Shown here piece after piece: positions 8,251-15,870 of a stretch of 64,000 nucleotides of DNA. Position 1 is the first letter of the stretch. Every line of letters begins with the position of its first letter. The stretch is from JAAZKI01 sp012799905 (GTDB lineage: Bacteria > Verrucomicrobiota > Lentisphaeria > Oligosphaerales > Oligosphaeraceae). Location of the stretch: NCBI GenBank assembly GCA_050949415.1, contig JBMNFR010000015.1, forward strand, positions 626,500 to 690,499. The letters run 5' to 3'. A program made the translations under genes and the position numbers. The notes beneath the pieces were generated by a model that was not told where the DNA came from, did no database searches, and saw nothing but the letters and a program-made list of their open reading frames with translations.

Positions 8251-11200
8251 TCATGAACTTTTTTTGGCCCGCAGCTCCGAGAGCCTGATTTTTGCCCTGG
8301 CCGGTCGGTTCACCGAGGCCGTTTCGATGCTGCTGCGAAGCTCCGAGAGCCGGATTGGCGTTTCCTTGCGCCGGAGCTTCATGGCGGCTCCGAACTCCGG
8401 CATGGTTGCTCCCAACATGGAAGCACACACGGCGCAGCCGGCCAGGCAGTCGAGCCAATGGTTGTCGCTCCGGTCGGGCCGGAGTTTCCATTCATCGACA
8501 ATCCGGCCGCGGCCAGCGGTCTTGACGCGATATTCGGCGGTCAGGTGTTCGGCTATGAGCTGGTGCAGGTGCGGGTGGCGACCATAGAAGGAGAGCGAGC
8601 TCCGGTCGCCCAATGGCACCGCCAGCCGGGCCTGGAGGAAGCTCTTCCAGAAGTTCGAGTCAAAGATGACGTGCCGGATGGCCCGCTTGCCGGCCACGTT
8701 GGGCATCATCCAGTTGAAGCCGAGCTTGTCGCCGGGCTGCTTGCGGTAGTCGGTCATCGGCTTGGAGGAGGCCCCGACGTAGCGCCCATGCGAGGGGTAG
8801 ACGATGCCACCCCACGGACTCTGGCGGCAGAACTGGTACACCACGTCGGTCGAACTGCCCCAGTTGGCGTCAATCATGGCCCGTTCAATCTTGAGCATCG
8901 CGCCATCCTCGCGCGCCCATTCCCGTTCCAGCAAATCGCCCATAAGGGCACTGAGGGCGCCATAGATGCACCCCTCAAGGCCGGCATTGGGGAAGTGCGC
9001 CTGGATGGTCGGGTTGGCAGTCGCCAGGGAGAATGTCTTTCGGCGCTGATCCGGCCAGGCGCCATAGTCCAAAACCGCGCCGGTGAACTCGTCGTTCCAG
9101 GCCACCACCGCATAGAACAAGAGCGACTTCTGGATGTCCACGAACGCGGTCACCTTGTCGCAGGCCAGCGGGACTTTCCCGGCCGCCAGGCCATTGACCT
9201 TGCTGGCGATTTCATCCACGGAGAGCAGCGTGTCGCCACCGATGTCGTCGGGCAGCGGGTCGTTCTGGTATTCCGACTGGAAAGCGCCTTCGTCCTGGAG
9301 CTTCAGGTTCATGGCGTACTGGAGGGCGGAGAGCTCATCGAAGTTGTAGCGCTCCTTCCAGGCCACCACGGCCCCTTCATCCATCGCCTCCCGGTGGGCC
9401 GCGTAGAACTCCGTCGCCCGCCGAAAGTTGCCTTCCTCACGCAAGGCGTTGGCCCGGAGTTCAGCGTACTCCTCCCAGAGCTTGATATTTTTCGGGTACT
9501 CGTACAGGAGCTTGGTGCGCTCGCCGTTCCACTCCGGATGCTTCTCCCGGTCCAAAATCTGCTCGGCCATGTCGCCGGGGCGGATGATGGTGCACGGCAT
9601 GATGCCGGAGATCTTCTGCCCCGGACCAGCCAGGCCCAGGATGTCGCCGGCCAGGACGCGGACTCGCTTGCGGGTCTGCTCCAGACTGCCGGCGCTCTCC
9701 GAGGTCTGCGGGTCGTCGATGATGACCAGACTGGGGCGGACGCTGCGGCCATCCGCACGCTTGAACTTCATGCCCCGGACGCGGCCGGTAATGCCGGCGA
9801 CCCGGACGATGATGCCGGAGGCAGGACTCCCCGCAATGGTCGGCAGCACCAGCTCGTTGCTGGTCCAGGTGATGCGGGTGCGTTCACCCTGGTAGAGCTG
9901 ACCGGCGCAGCGGTTGGCAATGCCGTCCAGGCACTTGATGGGGTGGATGACCTCCGGGAAGTCCTCGGCCAGGTGGTCGTTGACCTCGAACTCGGTCTTG
10001 ATGGACTCCAGGATTTCCAGGGCCGCCGTCTCGGTCGCGCCAATCAGGGTCACAAACTCGCGGTGGCCATACAGCATCGACCAGATGGCGGATACTTCAG
10101 TCAGGGAGCTGTTGTGCGTCGGCACCATCTTGCGCCCCGCAAGATAAAGATGGCTAGGTGAGTCCACCATGACGCATTGAGTAGGAACAGTCGGAACGCG
10201 CACAATGGAGTCAATGCTTCTGCACTCGGACGGATTATGGCTGAAGCTGTTGGTCTTGGCGTGGAATTTACAGAGTGGACGCGGACGGAGTTTGTCGAAC
10301 TTTCGTTTCAGCCGAAACACCTCCTGATCCCTGAACGCGGTGAAGTGGAATCGCATGTACGGTCCAAAGCGTTTGCCATTCAACGTGACATACTTCTCCC
10401 TGATGCCATATTTTATCCCCAAAGAGGAGAGCAATTCTCCGAAGTCCCGTGCAAAGTTGGGGTATTTGATGCAAATCTCACAATGTCCTTTGAGATTCAC
10501 ATATCCGTCCGTATCCAGGATACCTTGCAGCAGTTCCAGCCGGTCACTAACGTCCGAACGCAGGTACGCCAGGGGAATGTGCTTGTTGCCAAGAAGTCCG
10601 AGCTCGCGCAACCTGGTTAAGAACGACATGGTTTTCTTACGGACCCAAGGCACACCAGTGATATTGGCCCGGATGGCATGAGTGTCTTTTGCACGACCAA
10701 GCACATGGATATTGTCGAAACCAAGACCACCTCTTATGGACTGACAGATTTCCTCCAGATCATTGTCATACAGGGAAACCGTCGAAGATGCACAAGTGCC
10801 GTCTCCGAGCCAGACGCCAAGCGCATACGGGGAGAGAGGTAGCTCGGTCGGCTGGATTTGCAGCGGCTCCGCTATGGGTACGCGGAAACGATGCTCGCTC
10901 CAACCACGTTTACCGATCGCACATCGTTCGGCCAGCCATTCCGTTGTCCGGACATATGGATTCTTGCGTCCGAAGATGTCCTCCACTTGCCAGAGATGGC
11001 CCGCATCGCAGACAATGCTTTCTCCATCAGAGAAGGTGACGCGGTAACAGTCGTGGTCGATGAACACCTCTGACTTGAGGATGACGCGACACGGGCATCC
11101 GCGTTCGTCGAAAAGCGTGTCGCCAACTTTCACTTCTCCCATGGTCGTCCAACCTGCGGGAGTGGCAAGGGGCGTGTCAAGAGCAAGCGCCTTTCCTGCC

Positions 11201-11673
11201 GCTCTCGGCATCGCCAAGGCAAACAGTCCGCCTTCGAGGACAGCAGTCTCAATGCGGGCGATGGCCTTGAGGTGGTCGGGGGACCACGCCAAGCTGAAGG
11301 TCTCCGGGAAATAGGTCTCGCAGAATCGTCGGAAGTCCCTTCGGCAGGATTCCTTGAGTTCCGGATGGGCGACTTCCGGGAGTTCGCCAATGTCCCTTCC
11401 GGCCAGCGCCAGGGCGATGTTCCGATTGCGGACGGCCGCCTTCTTCTCCTCGTAGGTCTGCGGCGGGTTGGCCTCCATCTCCAGCCAGATGTCCGAGAGC
11501 CAGGCCGCGTACTTGAAGATGTTGACGGACTGGCCGCCATCGTCGGTCACTCGGAAGCCGGCCCGGTCGCGGTGACGCCGGAGCTGCCGGTCGATAAGCA
11601 CCGGACCCACCGGCGTGGAATTGACCAGCCGGACCACATCAGACGGCCGGAGTCGCGTCGGATTGATTGCCAT
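8251..11673 (-). CDS. Phage terminase large subunit with embedded intein
   Basis: The 1140-residue precursor is a DNA-packaging ATPase/nuclease split by an intein at residues 162-521. The exteins add up to 780 residues. The Walker A loop is formed only after splicing: MPRAAGK (ending at residue 161) joins SSLTEVSAI. Walker B is SLVIIDDPQTSES. The C-terminal part (DKVTAFVDIQKSLLF, MIDANWGSSTDVVYQF) carries the RNase H-like nuclease acidic residues. The ATG at 11673 follows AAAGGAGGTGAGAGGCG, an excellent ribosome binding site, and overlaps the upstream small gene by 35 bases. Splicing must occur for ATP binding, so the intein strictly controls packaging activity. Confidence 0.93.
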   Translation of the reverse strand: MAINPTRLRPSDVVRLVNSTPVGPVLIDRQLRRHRDRAGFRVTDDGGQSVNIFKYAAWLSDIWLEMEANPPQTYEEKKAAVRNRNIALALAGRDIGELPEVAHPELKESCRRDFRRFCETYFPETFSLAWSPDHLKAIARIETAVLEGGLFALAMPRAAGKALALDTPLATPAGWTTMGEVKVGDTLFDERGCPCRVILKSEVFIDHDCYRVTFSDGESIVCDAGHLWQVEDIFGRKNPYVRTTEWLAERCAIGKRGWSEHRFRVPIAEPLQIQPTELPLSPYALGVWLGDGTCASSTVSLYDNDLEEICQSIRGGLGFDNIHVLGRAKDTHAIRANITGVPWVRKKTMSFLTRLRELGLLGNKHIPLAYLRSDVSDRLELLQGILDTDGYVNLKGHCEICIKYPNFARDFGELLSSLGIKYGIREKYVTLNGKRFGPYMRFHFTAFRDQEVFRLKRKFDKLRPRPLCKFHAKTNSFSHNPSECRSIDSIVRVPTVPTQCVMVDSPSHLYLAGRKMVPTHNSSLTEVSAIWSMLYGHREFVTLIGATETAALEILESIKTEFEVNDHLAEDFPEVIHPIKCLDGIANRCAGQLYQGERTRITWTSNELVLPTIAGSPASGIIVRVAGITGRVRGMKFKRADGRSVRPSLVIIDDPQTSESAGSLEQTRKRVRVLAGDILGLAGPGQKISGIMPCTIIRPGDMAEQILDREKHPEWNGERTKLLYEYPKNIKLWEEYAELRANALREEGNFRRATEFYAAHREAMDEGAVVAWKERYNFDELSALQYAMNLKLQDEGAFQSEYQNDPLPDDIGGDTLLSVDEIASKVNGLAAGKVPLACDKVTAFVDIQKSLLFYAVVAWNDEFTGAVLDYGAWPDQRRKTFSLATANPTIQAHFPNAGLEGCIYGALSALMGDLLEREWAREDGAMLKIERAMIDANWGSSTDVVYQFCRQSPWGGIVYPSHGRYVGASSKPMTDYRKQPGDKLGFNWMMPNVAGKRAIRHVIFDSNFWKSFLQARLAVPLGDRSSLSFYGRHPHLHQLIAEHLTAEYRVKTAGRGRIVDEWKLRPDRSDNHWLDCLAGCAVCASMLGATMPEFGAAMKLRRKETPIRLSELRSSIETASVNRPARAKIRLSELRAKKSS
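10111..11190 (-). other. Class 3 intein with LAGLIDADG homing endonuclease
   Basis: The 360-residue insert (A162-N521 of the terminase precursor) begins ALALDTPLATPAGW and ends MVPTHN, followed by Ser as the +1 residue. The first residue is Ala rather than Cys/Ser. All three residues of the class 3 WCT signature appear: Trp228 in GHLW (block B), Cys500 in VPTQC (block F) and Thr519 in PTHN (block G). Two LAGLIDADG-type motifs, YALGVWLGDGTC and LLQGILDTDGY, mark a homing endonuclease. The DNA is less GC-rich than the surrounding terminase, consistent with independent acquisition. Insertion is exactly at the Walker A lysine. Confidence 0.9.
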
Positions 11674-11863
11674 CGCCTCTCACCTCCTTTAAAAGCCAGG
11701 CCGTGTATTCAATGATGCTGATGGTGCCGTTGCCGTTCAGCGGCAAGCCGGCCTCAATCAGCCGTTGGAGCGCATCCTCTGACATCTGCCGGCAGCCGGA
11801 CTTCTGGAGCAGCTTCACCAGCGTGTCCGGCGACAAGGCCAGAGGGTTGAGATGATTTTCCAT
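11639..11863 (-). CDS. Small protein in terminase-small-subunit position
   Basis: The 74-residue product (MENHLNPLALSPDTLVKLLQ) contains a helix-turn-like region followed by LPLNGNGTISIIEYTAWLLK, which looks like a short helix-turn-helix or excisionase-like fold. It sits immediately upstream of, and overlaps by 35 bases, the large terminase gene, so a role as small terminase subunit or DNA-recognition factor is plausible. The ATG at 11863 is preceded by GTGAGGT. Small terminases are usually longer, so the assignment is from position alone. Confidence 0.6.
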   Translation of the reverse strand: MENHLNPLALSPDTLVKLLQKSGCRQMSEDALQRLIEAGLPLNGNGTISIIEYTAWLLKEVRGDGNQSDATPAV

Positions 11864-11987
11864 AAATACCTCACAATTATCGAGTTAATCGCAAAAGGCG
11901 ATTGGCTTAAGGCGGGTTTGGGGCTTTAATACATGTCAGCGCCACCGGAGCGCGAACGCAACACCCTCAACCACAGGAGAATGGAAC

Positions 11988-12568
11988 ATGACCAGCACGC
12001 CCGCAAACGTCACCGTCGGTCAGGAGGCCCTCGTCAAGATCGCCGGCCGCATCATCCCAGTCCGTGTCGAGGCGGTCCTGCCGGATGGCTGGATGGTCAG
12101 GAGCCTGACCAGCGGCAAAATCTTCAAGACCAAGAAGCTCCACGAGCAGCCCGAAGCAGCAGCGCCCGAATCCGAACCCGCCAGCGAGCCCGCGCCCGAA
12201 GCACAGGTGGCCGAGCAGCCCGAAGCGCCAGCGGCGGTGGTCGAACCCCAACCAGCCGCCGAGCTGCCCGAAACCGAACCCGCCACCGAACCCGCCTCCG
12301 ACCCGCCTCCGAGTCCGCGCCGGAAGCGCCACGGACCAGAAAGGTGTCGCTCCTGGATGCCGCCATCGAAGTCCTCAAGGCTGAAGGCAGGGCCATGAAC
12401 ACCCGCGAGATGGTCAAGCTCGCCATCGAGCGCGGCCTCTGGATAAAGACCGCCTGCAAGACTCCGGAGCAAAGCCTCTACGGAGCCATCTTCCGCGAAA
12501 TCAAGGAAGCCGAGCATGCCCGCATCCGCAAGAGCGAAAAGAAGGGCGCCTTCGAGTTCGCCGGCTGA
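11988..12568 (+). pseudogene. HARE-HTH domain protein with a single-base frame break
   Basis: The N-terminal frame starts at the ATG at 11988 (MTSTPANVTVGQEALVKIAG), continues as a basic small domain and a Pro/Ala/Glu-rich linker of EPA repeats, then loses its frame near 12300. The next frame continues VSLLDAAIEVLKAEGRAMNT, REMVKLAIERGLW and TPEQSLYGAIFREI, which is a clear HARE-HTH domain (the DNA-binding winged helix shared by RNA polymerase delta subunit, ASXL proteins and restriction enzymes). The linker unit GAACCC appears as GACCC at 12299-12303, so one missing A explains the break. It is the only plus-strand gene between two minus-strand phage operons. Confidence 0.75.
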
Positions 12569-12580
12569 CCGACGGACCGC

Positions 12581-12835
12581 CTACGACTCCCGCACCCCTG
12601 ACGCGGCGGGAGTCCTTCTCTTTTTCCACTCTGCCAGTCCCCATGCCGCCAGGATGAAATGCACCACATCCAGGAAGGCGCGACTGTAGCAGCGGTTCGC
12701 TACGTCGACGGCGAGCCAGGCCAGGTTGCCGAGCATCCACAAGCGGAAGCACCAGATGCTCTGCTTGACATTGAGAATGGTTCCTGCCAGACAGAGGGCC
12801 GTCACCAGCCAACCGAAGAGTTCAGCGGAGACCAT
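12581..12835 (-). CDS. Small PnuC-like membrane protein
   Basis: This 84-residue protein (start ATG 12835) has three hydrophobic helices (about residues 5-20, 32-46 and 56-70) with WLVTALCLAGTILNVKQS and FRLWMLGNLAWLAVDV, the pattern of half-size nicotinamide-mononucleotide-transporter-like proteins often found in phages. PnuC-family proteins move NMN/nicotinamide riboside; for this short form, transport is an inference. Its start overlaps the end of the SAM synthetase gene by 14 bases, so the two are coupled. The C-terminus is charged and cytoplasmic-looking. Confidence 0.65.
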   Translation of the reverse strand: MVSAELFGWLVTALCLAGTILNVKQSIWCFRLWMLGNLAWLAVDVANRCYSRAFLDVVHFILAAWGLAEWKKRRTPAASGVRES

Positions 12836-13838
12836 GGAAGAGCCCTTCCCGGCACAGCTTCGCGAACACTGGCTGGTCCAGGCCATAACGGGCCATGAGG
12901 TCGGCCGGCCTGGCCGTCGCCTTCTCGCGGTGGAGTTCGCGGCCGGCGCCGTCGGTGTAGGCCACTTCAATCTCCGGCGAGCCAATCGAGCAGGAGATGG
13001 CGCAGACCACTGTGTGCTTGCGATATTTGCGCATGAAGTCCAGCGCCAGCTTTCGGGCATGGATGTTGAGCGTCACATCCGCTTTGGTAGCGTCCTTGCC
13101 CCAAGTCGAGCCGCCGCCGATGCGACAGTTGCCGCCATAGAAGTCCACCGCCAACTTGCGCCCGGTCACGCCGCAGTCCGCCACCGAGGAATGGGTGACA
13201 TAGCGCCCGGTGCCGTTGAGCGTGAGGTCGCGGCAGCCCGTGGTCTCCTCCGCCCTGCGGCGCACGGCGTCCTCGTTCACGTCGCCGTCCATGAGCGGGA
13301 TGGCGATGGTCACGTGGCTGGCGTTGCCGTCCCTTGTCGCCACCAGCGTCTTGATGTCAAGCCCTCCAAGGCGGGAGCGGAACAGCGCGAGGCCGAGCTT
13401 GCGGGCGAGGTAGTGGTCGCGGGGCATGTTCCCGCTGGACGGGCGGTCGAGCGCCATGCCGAAGAAGATGCCCTGGTCGCCCCAGGCGTCCCGCTCCACT
13501 CCCTGCCCGATGTCGGGGGACTGGCGGCCCAGCAGCGGATAGACCTCCATCTGGTCGCCGCAGACGGTGTTCTCGCGCCCCCATTTCTCCTGGTACATCC
13601 GCGTGTATCCGATTTCGTTGACGGCGTTCCGCACGAACTGCGTGATCTCGTCGTCGCTGAAGTCGGCCTCGCTGGCGATCTCGCCACCGAGGGTCACGAT
13701 CTGGTCCTTGACCATCACCTCGACCGCGAAGCGGGTCTTCGGGTCGCGCTCAAGATGGCGGTCGAGAAGGTAGCTGCTGATGTAGTCGGCGATTTTGTCG
13801 GGGTGGCCGAGGGAGACCCACTCACTGGTTCTGAGCAT
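12822..13838 (-). CDS. metK: Phage-encoded S-adenosylmethionine synthetase
   Basis: Methionine adenosyltransferase makes SAM from ATP and methionine. The 338-residue product shows the conserved VSLGHPDKIADYISSYLLD (catalytic His and Mg-binding Asp), AWGDQGIFFG (adenine/ATP loop), and GGNCRIGGGSTWGKDATKAD (phosphate-binding loop). The start is the ATG at 13838, preceded by AAGGAGGAACAGG; upstream residues in the frame are not protein-like. It is about 45 residues shorter than bacterial MetK. It overlaps the adjacent DNA methylase gene by 17 bases, so SAM producer and SAM consumer are co-translated, which suggests that the phage raises SAM supply for its own methylation. Confidence 0.92.
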   Translation of the reverse strand: MLRTSEWVSLGHPDKIADYISSYLLDRHLERDPKTRFAVEVMVKDQIVTLGGEIASEADFSDDEITQFVRNAVNEIGYTRMYQEKWGRENTVCGDQMEVYPLLGRQSPDIGQGVERDAWGDQGIFFGMALDRPSSGNMPRDHYLARKLGLALFRSRLGGLDIKTLVATRDGNASHVTIAIPLMDGDVNEDAVRRRAEETTGCRDLTLNGTGRYVTHSSVADCGVTGRKLAVDFYGGNCRIGGGSTWGKDATKADVTLNIHARKLALDFMRKYRKHTVVCAISCSIGSPEIEVAYTDGAGRELHREKATARPADLMARYGLDQPVFAKLCREGLFHGLR

Positions 13839-15147
13839 CCTGTTCCTCCTTGCTGTCTGTGTTGTTCCCTGTGTTCTCCGCATGTGCGGCGGAATTGTGT
13901 TCTTCTTCGGCGCTTTCCGCCGTGTCTTCCGTCTTTGTCTCTCCGCCCTCCGCGGGGGTGAGCGCCTGCCAGTCGCAGCCTTCGCCGTGCGTGAACTCCG
14001 CCCAGCGGCGGCGTATCACGTCGCAGTATCTCGGGTCGAGCTCCATCGTGCGGCACAGCCGCCCCGTCTGCTCGCAGGCGATGAGGGTGCTGCCGCTGCC
14101 GCCGAAGTTGTCAAGCACGACGTCGCCGCGCGCGGAGCTGTTCTTCACGAGATAGACCAGCATCTCGACGGGCTTCATGGACGGATGGACGTCGTTGCAT
14201 CGCGGCTTGTCGAACTTGAGGGCGTTGGTCTGGCTGCGGTCGTTGAACCACCTGTGCGCCGCCCCCGGCGTCCAGCCGTAGAGGCAGGACTCCGTGATGT
14301 ACTGGTAGTCGAAGCGTCCAAGCACCAGCGCGTTCTTGACCCAGTAGAGGGTCTCGTGTACCTCAAGTCCCGCCTGCGCGGCGGCGAGGCGGAAGTTGGC
14401 GGACTCGCTGTCGCCGTGGAAGATGTAGAACACGCTCCCCGGCTCCAGGGCGCTTGCCGCCGCCCCGAACGCCTTGTCGAGGAAGTTCCTGAACTCGCCG
14501 CTCTCCATGTCGTCGTTGGCGATGGTGAGTCCGTTGCTCCCCTCCAGCGCGACGTTGTAGGGCGGGTCGGTGAGGTAGAGCCGCGCCTTCGCGCCGCCCA
14601 TCAGCCTCGTCGTGTCCTTCGCCGATGTCGAGTCGCCGCACATCAGGCGGTGGCCTCCGAGGAGGTAGACCTCGCCGGGGCGGGATGCGGGGACGTCGGG
14701 CGCGTCGGGCACTGCGTCGGGCTCGGTCTCGCCCTCCGCGACCTCGTCCTTCGCGTCGGACAGCAGCTTCTCGAGCTCCGTAGTGTCGAAGCCGAGGAGC
14801 GAGAGGTCGAAGCCGTCCGTCTGCAACTCCTTCAGTTCGACGGGCAGCAGCTCGTAGTCCCATTCGGCGATTTCCGCCGTCTTGTTGTCCGCGATGCGGA
14901 ACGCCCGCACCTGCTCGGGCGTGAGGTCTTCGGCCACGACGCAGGGGACTTCGGTCATCCCCAGCGACTTGGCGGCGAGGACGCGGGTGTGCCCCGCGAC
15001 GATTACGTTGTCCTTGTCGAGGATGACGGGGTTGCGGAAGCCGAACTCCCTGATGGAGCGGGCAACGGCGTCCACCGCCTCCTCGTTGTGGCGCGGATTC
15101 CGCTCATACGGGCGGATGTCCGCGATGTTCATCATGGTGATCTGCAT
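13822..15147 (-). CDS. ParB-domain DNA adenine/cytosine methyltransferase
   Basis: The 441-residue protein has an N-terminal ParB/sulfiredoxin-like domain (residues about 5-100, with VILDKDNVIVAGHTRVLAAK) and a C-terminal N4/N6 amino-methyltransferase. The catalytic motif is YLTDPPYNVALEG and the SAM-binding motif VVLDNFGGSGSTLIACEQTG, in the beta-class order (DPPY first). Such phage-encoded proteins methylate phage DNA, probably to evade host restriction; the target sequence cannot be read. The start is the ATG at 15147 after AAGGAGATAC. The C-terminal 45 residues are an acidic Glu/Thr-rich tail with no clear function. Confidence 0.92.
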   Translation of the reverse strand: MQITMMNIADIRPYERNPRHNEEAVDAVARSIREFGFRNPVILDKDNVIVAGHTRVLAAKSLGMTEVPCVVAEDLTPEQVRAFRIADNKTAEIAEWDYELLPVELKELQTDGFDLSLLGFDTTELEKLLSDAKDEVAEGETEPDAVPDAPDVPASRPGEVYLLGGHRLMCGDSTSAKDTTRLMGGAKARLYLTDPPYNVALEGSNGLTIANDDMESGEFRNFLDKAFGAAASALEPGSVFYIFHGDSESANFRLAAAQAGLEVHETLYWVKNALVLGRFDYQYITESCLYGWTPGAAHRWFNDRSQTNALKFDKPRCNDVHPSMKPVEMLVYLVKNSSARGDVVLDNFGGSGSTLIACEQTGRLCRTMELDPRYCDVIRRRWAEFTHGEGCDWQALTPAEGGETKTEDTAESAEEEHNSAAHAENTGNNTDSKEEQDAQNQ

Positions 15148-15416
15148 GTATCTCCTTCTCCGTGGAAATGGCTCGAAAAAAAGGTCCGCTCCCTGAAACC
15201 AACTCTGCCCCATAGGGCGACTCCTTCCGGCCGCCTGCCCTGGGAGGGGGCTGAGGGGAGAACCCGCCCCAGGGGGGCCTCCCCGCCCCCCATAGCCCCC
15301 CATGCCCCCGGATTCGGGCGGAAAGGGGCTTCTTTCGCGTTTTTTCGCGCGTTTCCGCGCCCCGCGGGCGGGAAGGCGTCCCGTGGTTCGGACGCGGCGT
15401 GGCGCGTCTGTGCGCG
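15148..15416. other. Gene-free GC-rich spacer
   Basis: No gene is supported here. The sequence is rich in runs of C and G (for example CCCCGCCCCCC around 15280-15300) and could form strong secondary structure ahead of the methylase gene. Confidence 0.4.
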
Positions 15417-15617
15417 TCAGCACCAGACCGGCGTCGGCTGCCACGGCTGCTGCCACGGCCATTGAGGCCACTGCGGCCATTGGGGCTGCGGTCGGCACGG
15501 GCACTGTCGGCACGGCTGGCACGGGCATGGGCGGCAGGGTCTGCACGGCTGGCATTGCGTGTTGATGCGGACGGCGTGCGCGTCCGCGCGGTCGGTGGTT
15601 GTGATTGCGTTTCTCAT
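15417..15617 (-). CDS. Small Cys/Pro/Trp-rich protein
   Basis: The 66-residue product starts at an ATG (15617) with AGGGAG eight to nine bases upstream. After MRNAITTTDRADAHAVRINT it has eight cysteines within 20 residues, mostly spaced as CxxC or CxC with Pro and Arg or Gln between (QPCRPCRPCPCQP), then tandem QWP repeats (QWPQWPQWPW) and a terminal Cys. It might bind a metal or form a disulfide-rich knot; no known family was recognised. It lies between primase and methylase genes in the same orientation. The strict repeat structure could in part reflect repetitive DNA, so its reality as a protein is not certain. Confidence 0.5.
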   Translation of the reverse strand: MRNAITTTDRADAHAVRINTQCQPCRPCRPCPCQPCRQCPCRPQPQWPQWPQWPWQQPWQPTPVWC

Positions 15618-15870
15618 TGTCGATTTCTCCCTGGTTTGCTTTCTTCCCATTTTTCCCATGGGGTCGCGCATATCGAAGAATTCGCGCGTCGGCGCAGTAC
15701 ATGCGTGGGGTATTGGGAAGAAAGGGAAGAAAGGGGGTTGTACGCATGTATTCCTGCTTGAGACAGGCCAGATCTTTCTTCCCCTCTTTCTTCCCATGCT
15801 TCCCATAATTCCCGCCGTTTTTCGCGCCCGCCCGGACTTCCCGCCGATAATTCCCATGGGAAGAAAGGGC
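15618..15870. other. Repeat-bearing spacer between primase and small Cys-rich gene
   Basis: Several copies of TTCCCAT or its complement and of GGGAAGAAA occur at about 15645-15660, 15715-15735, 15775-15805 and 15850-15865, some as local palindromes such as TTCCCATGGGAA at 15851-15862. No gene fits. The clustered palindromes could be operator or structured leader elements. Confidence 0.4.

Noticed and set aside
8458..10161. Long plus-strand frame inside the terminase gene
   Set aside because: It mirrors a highly GC-biased gene; the opposite strand carries clear terminase motifs.
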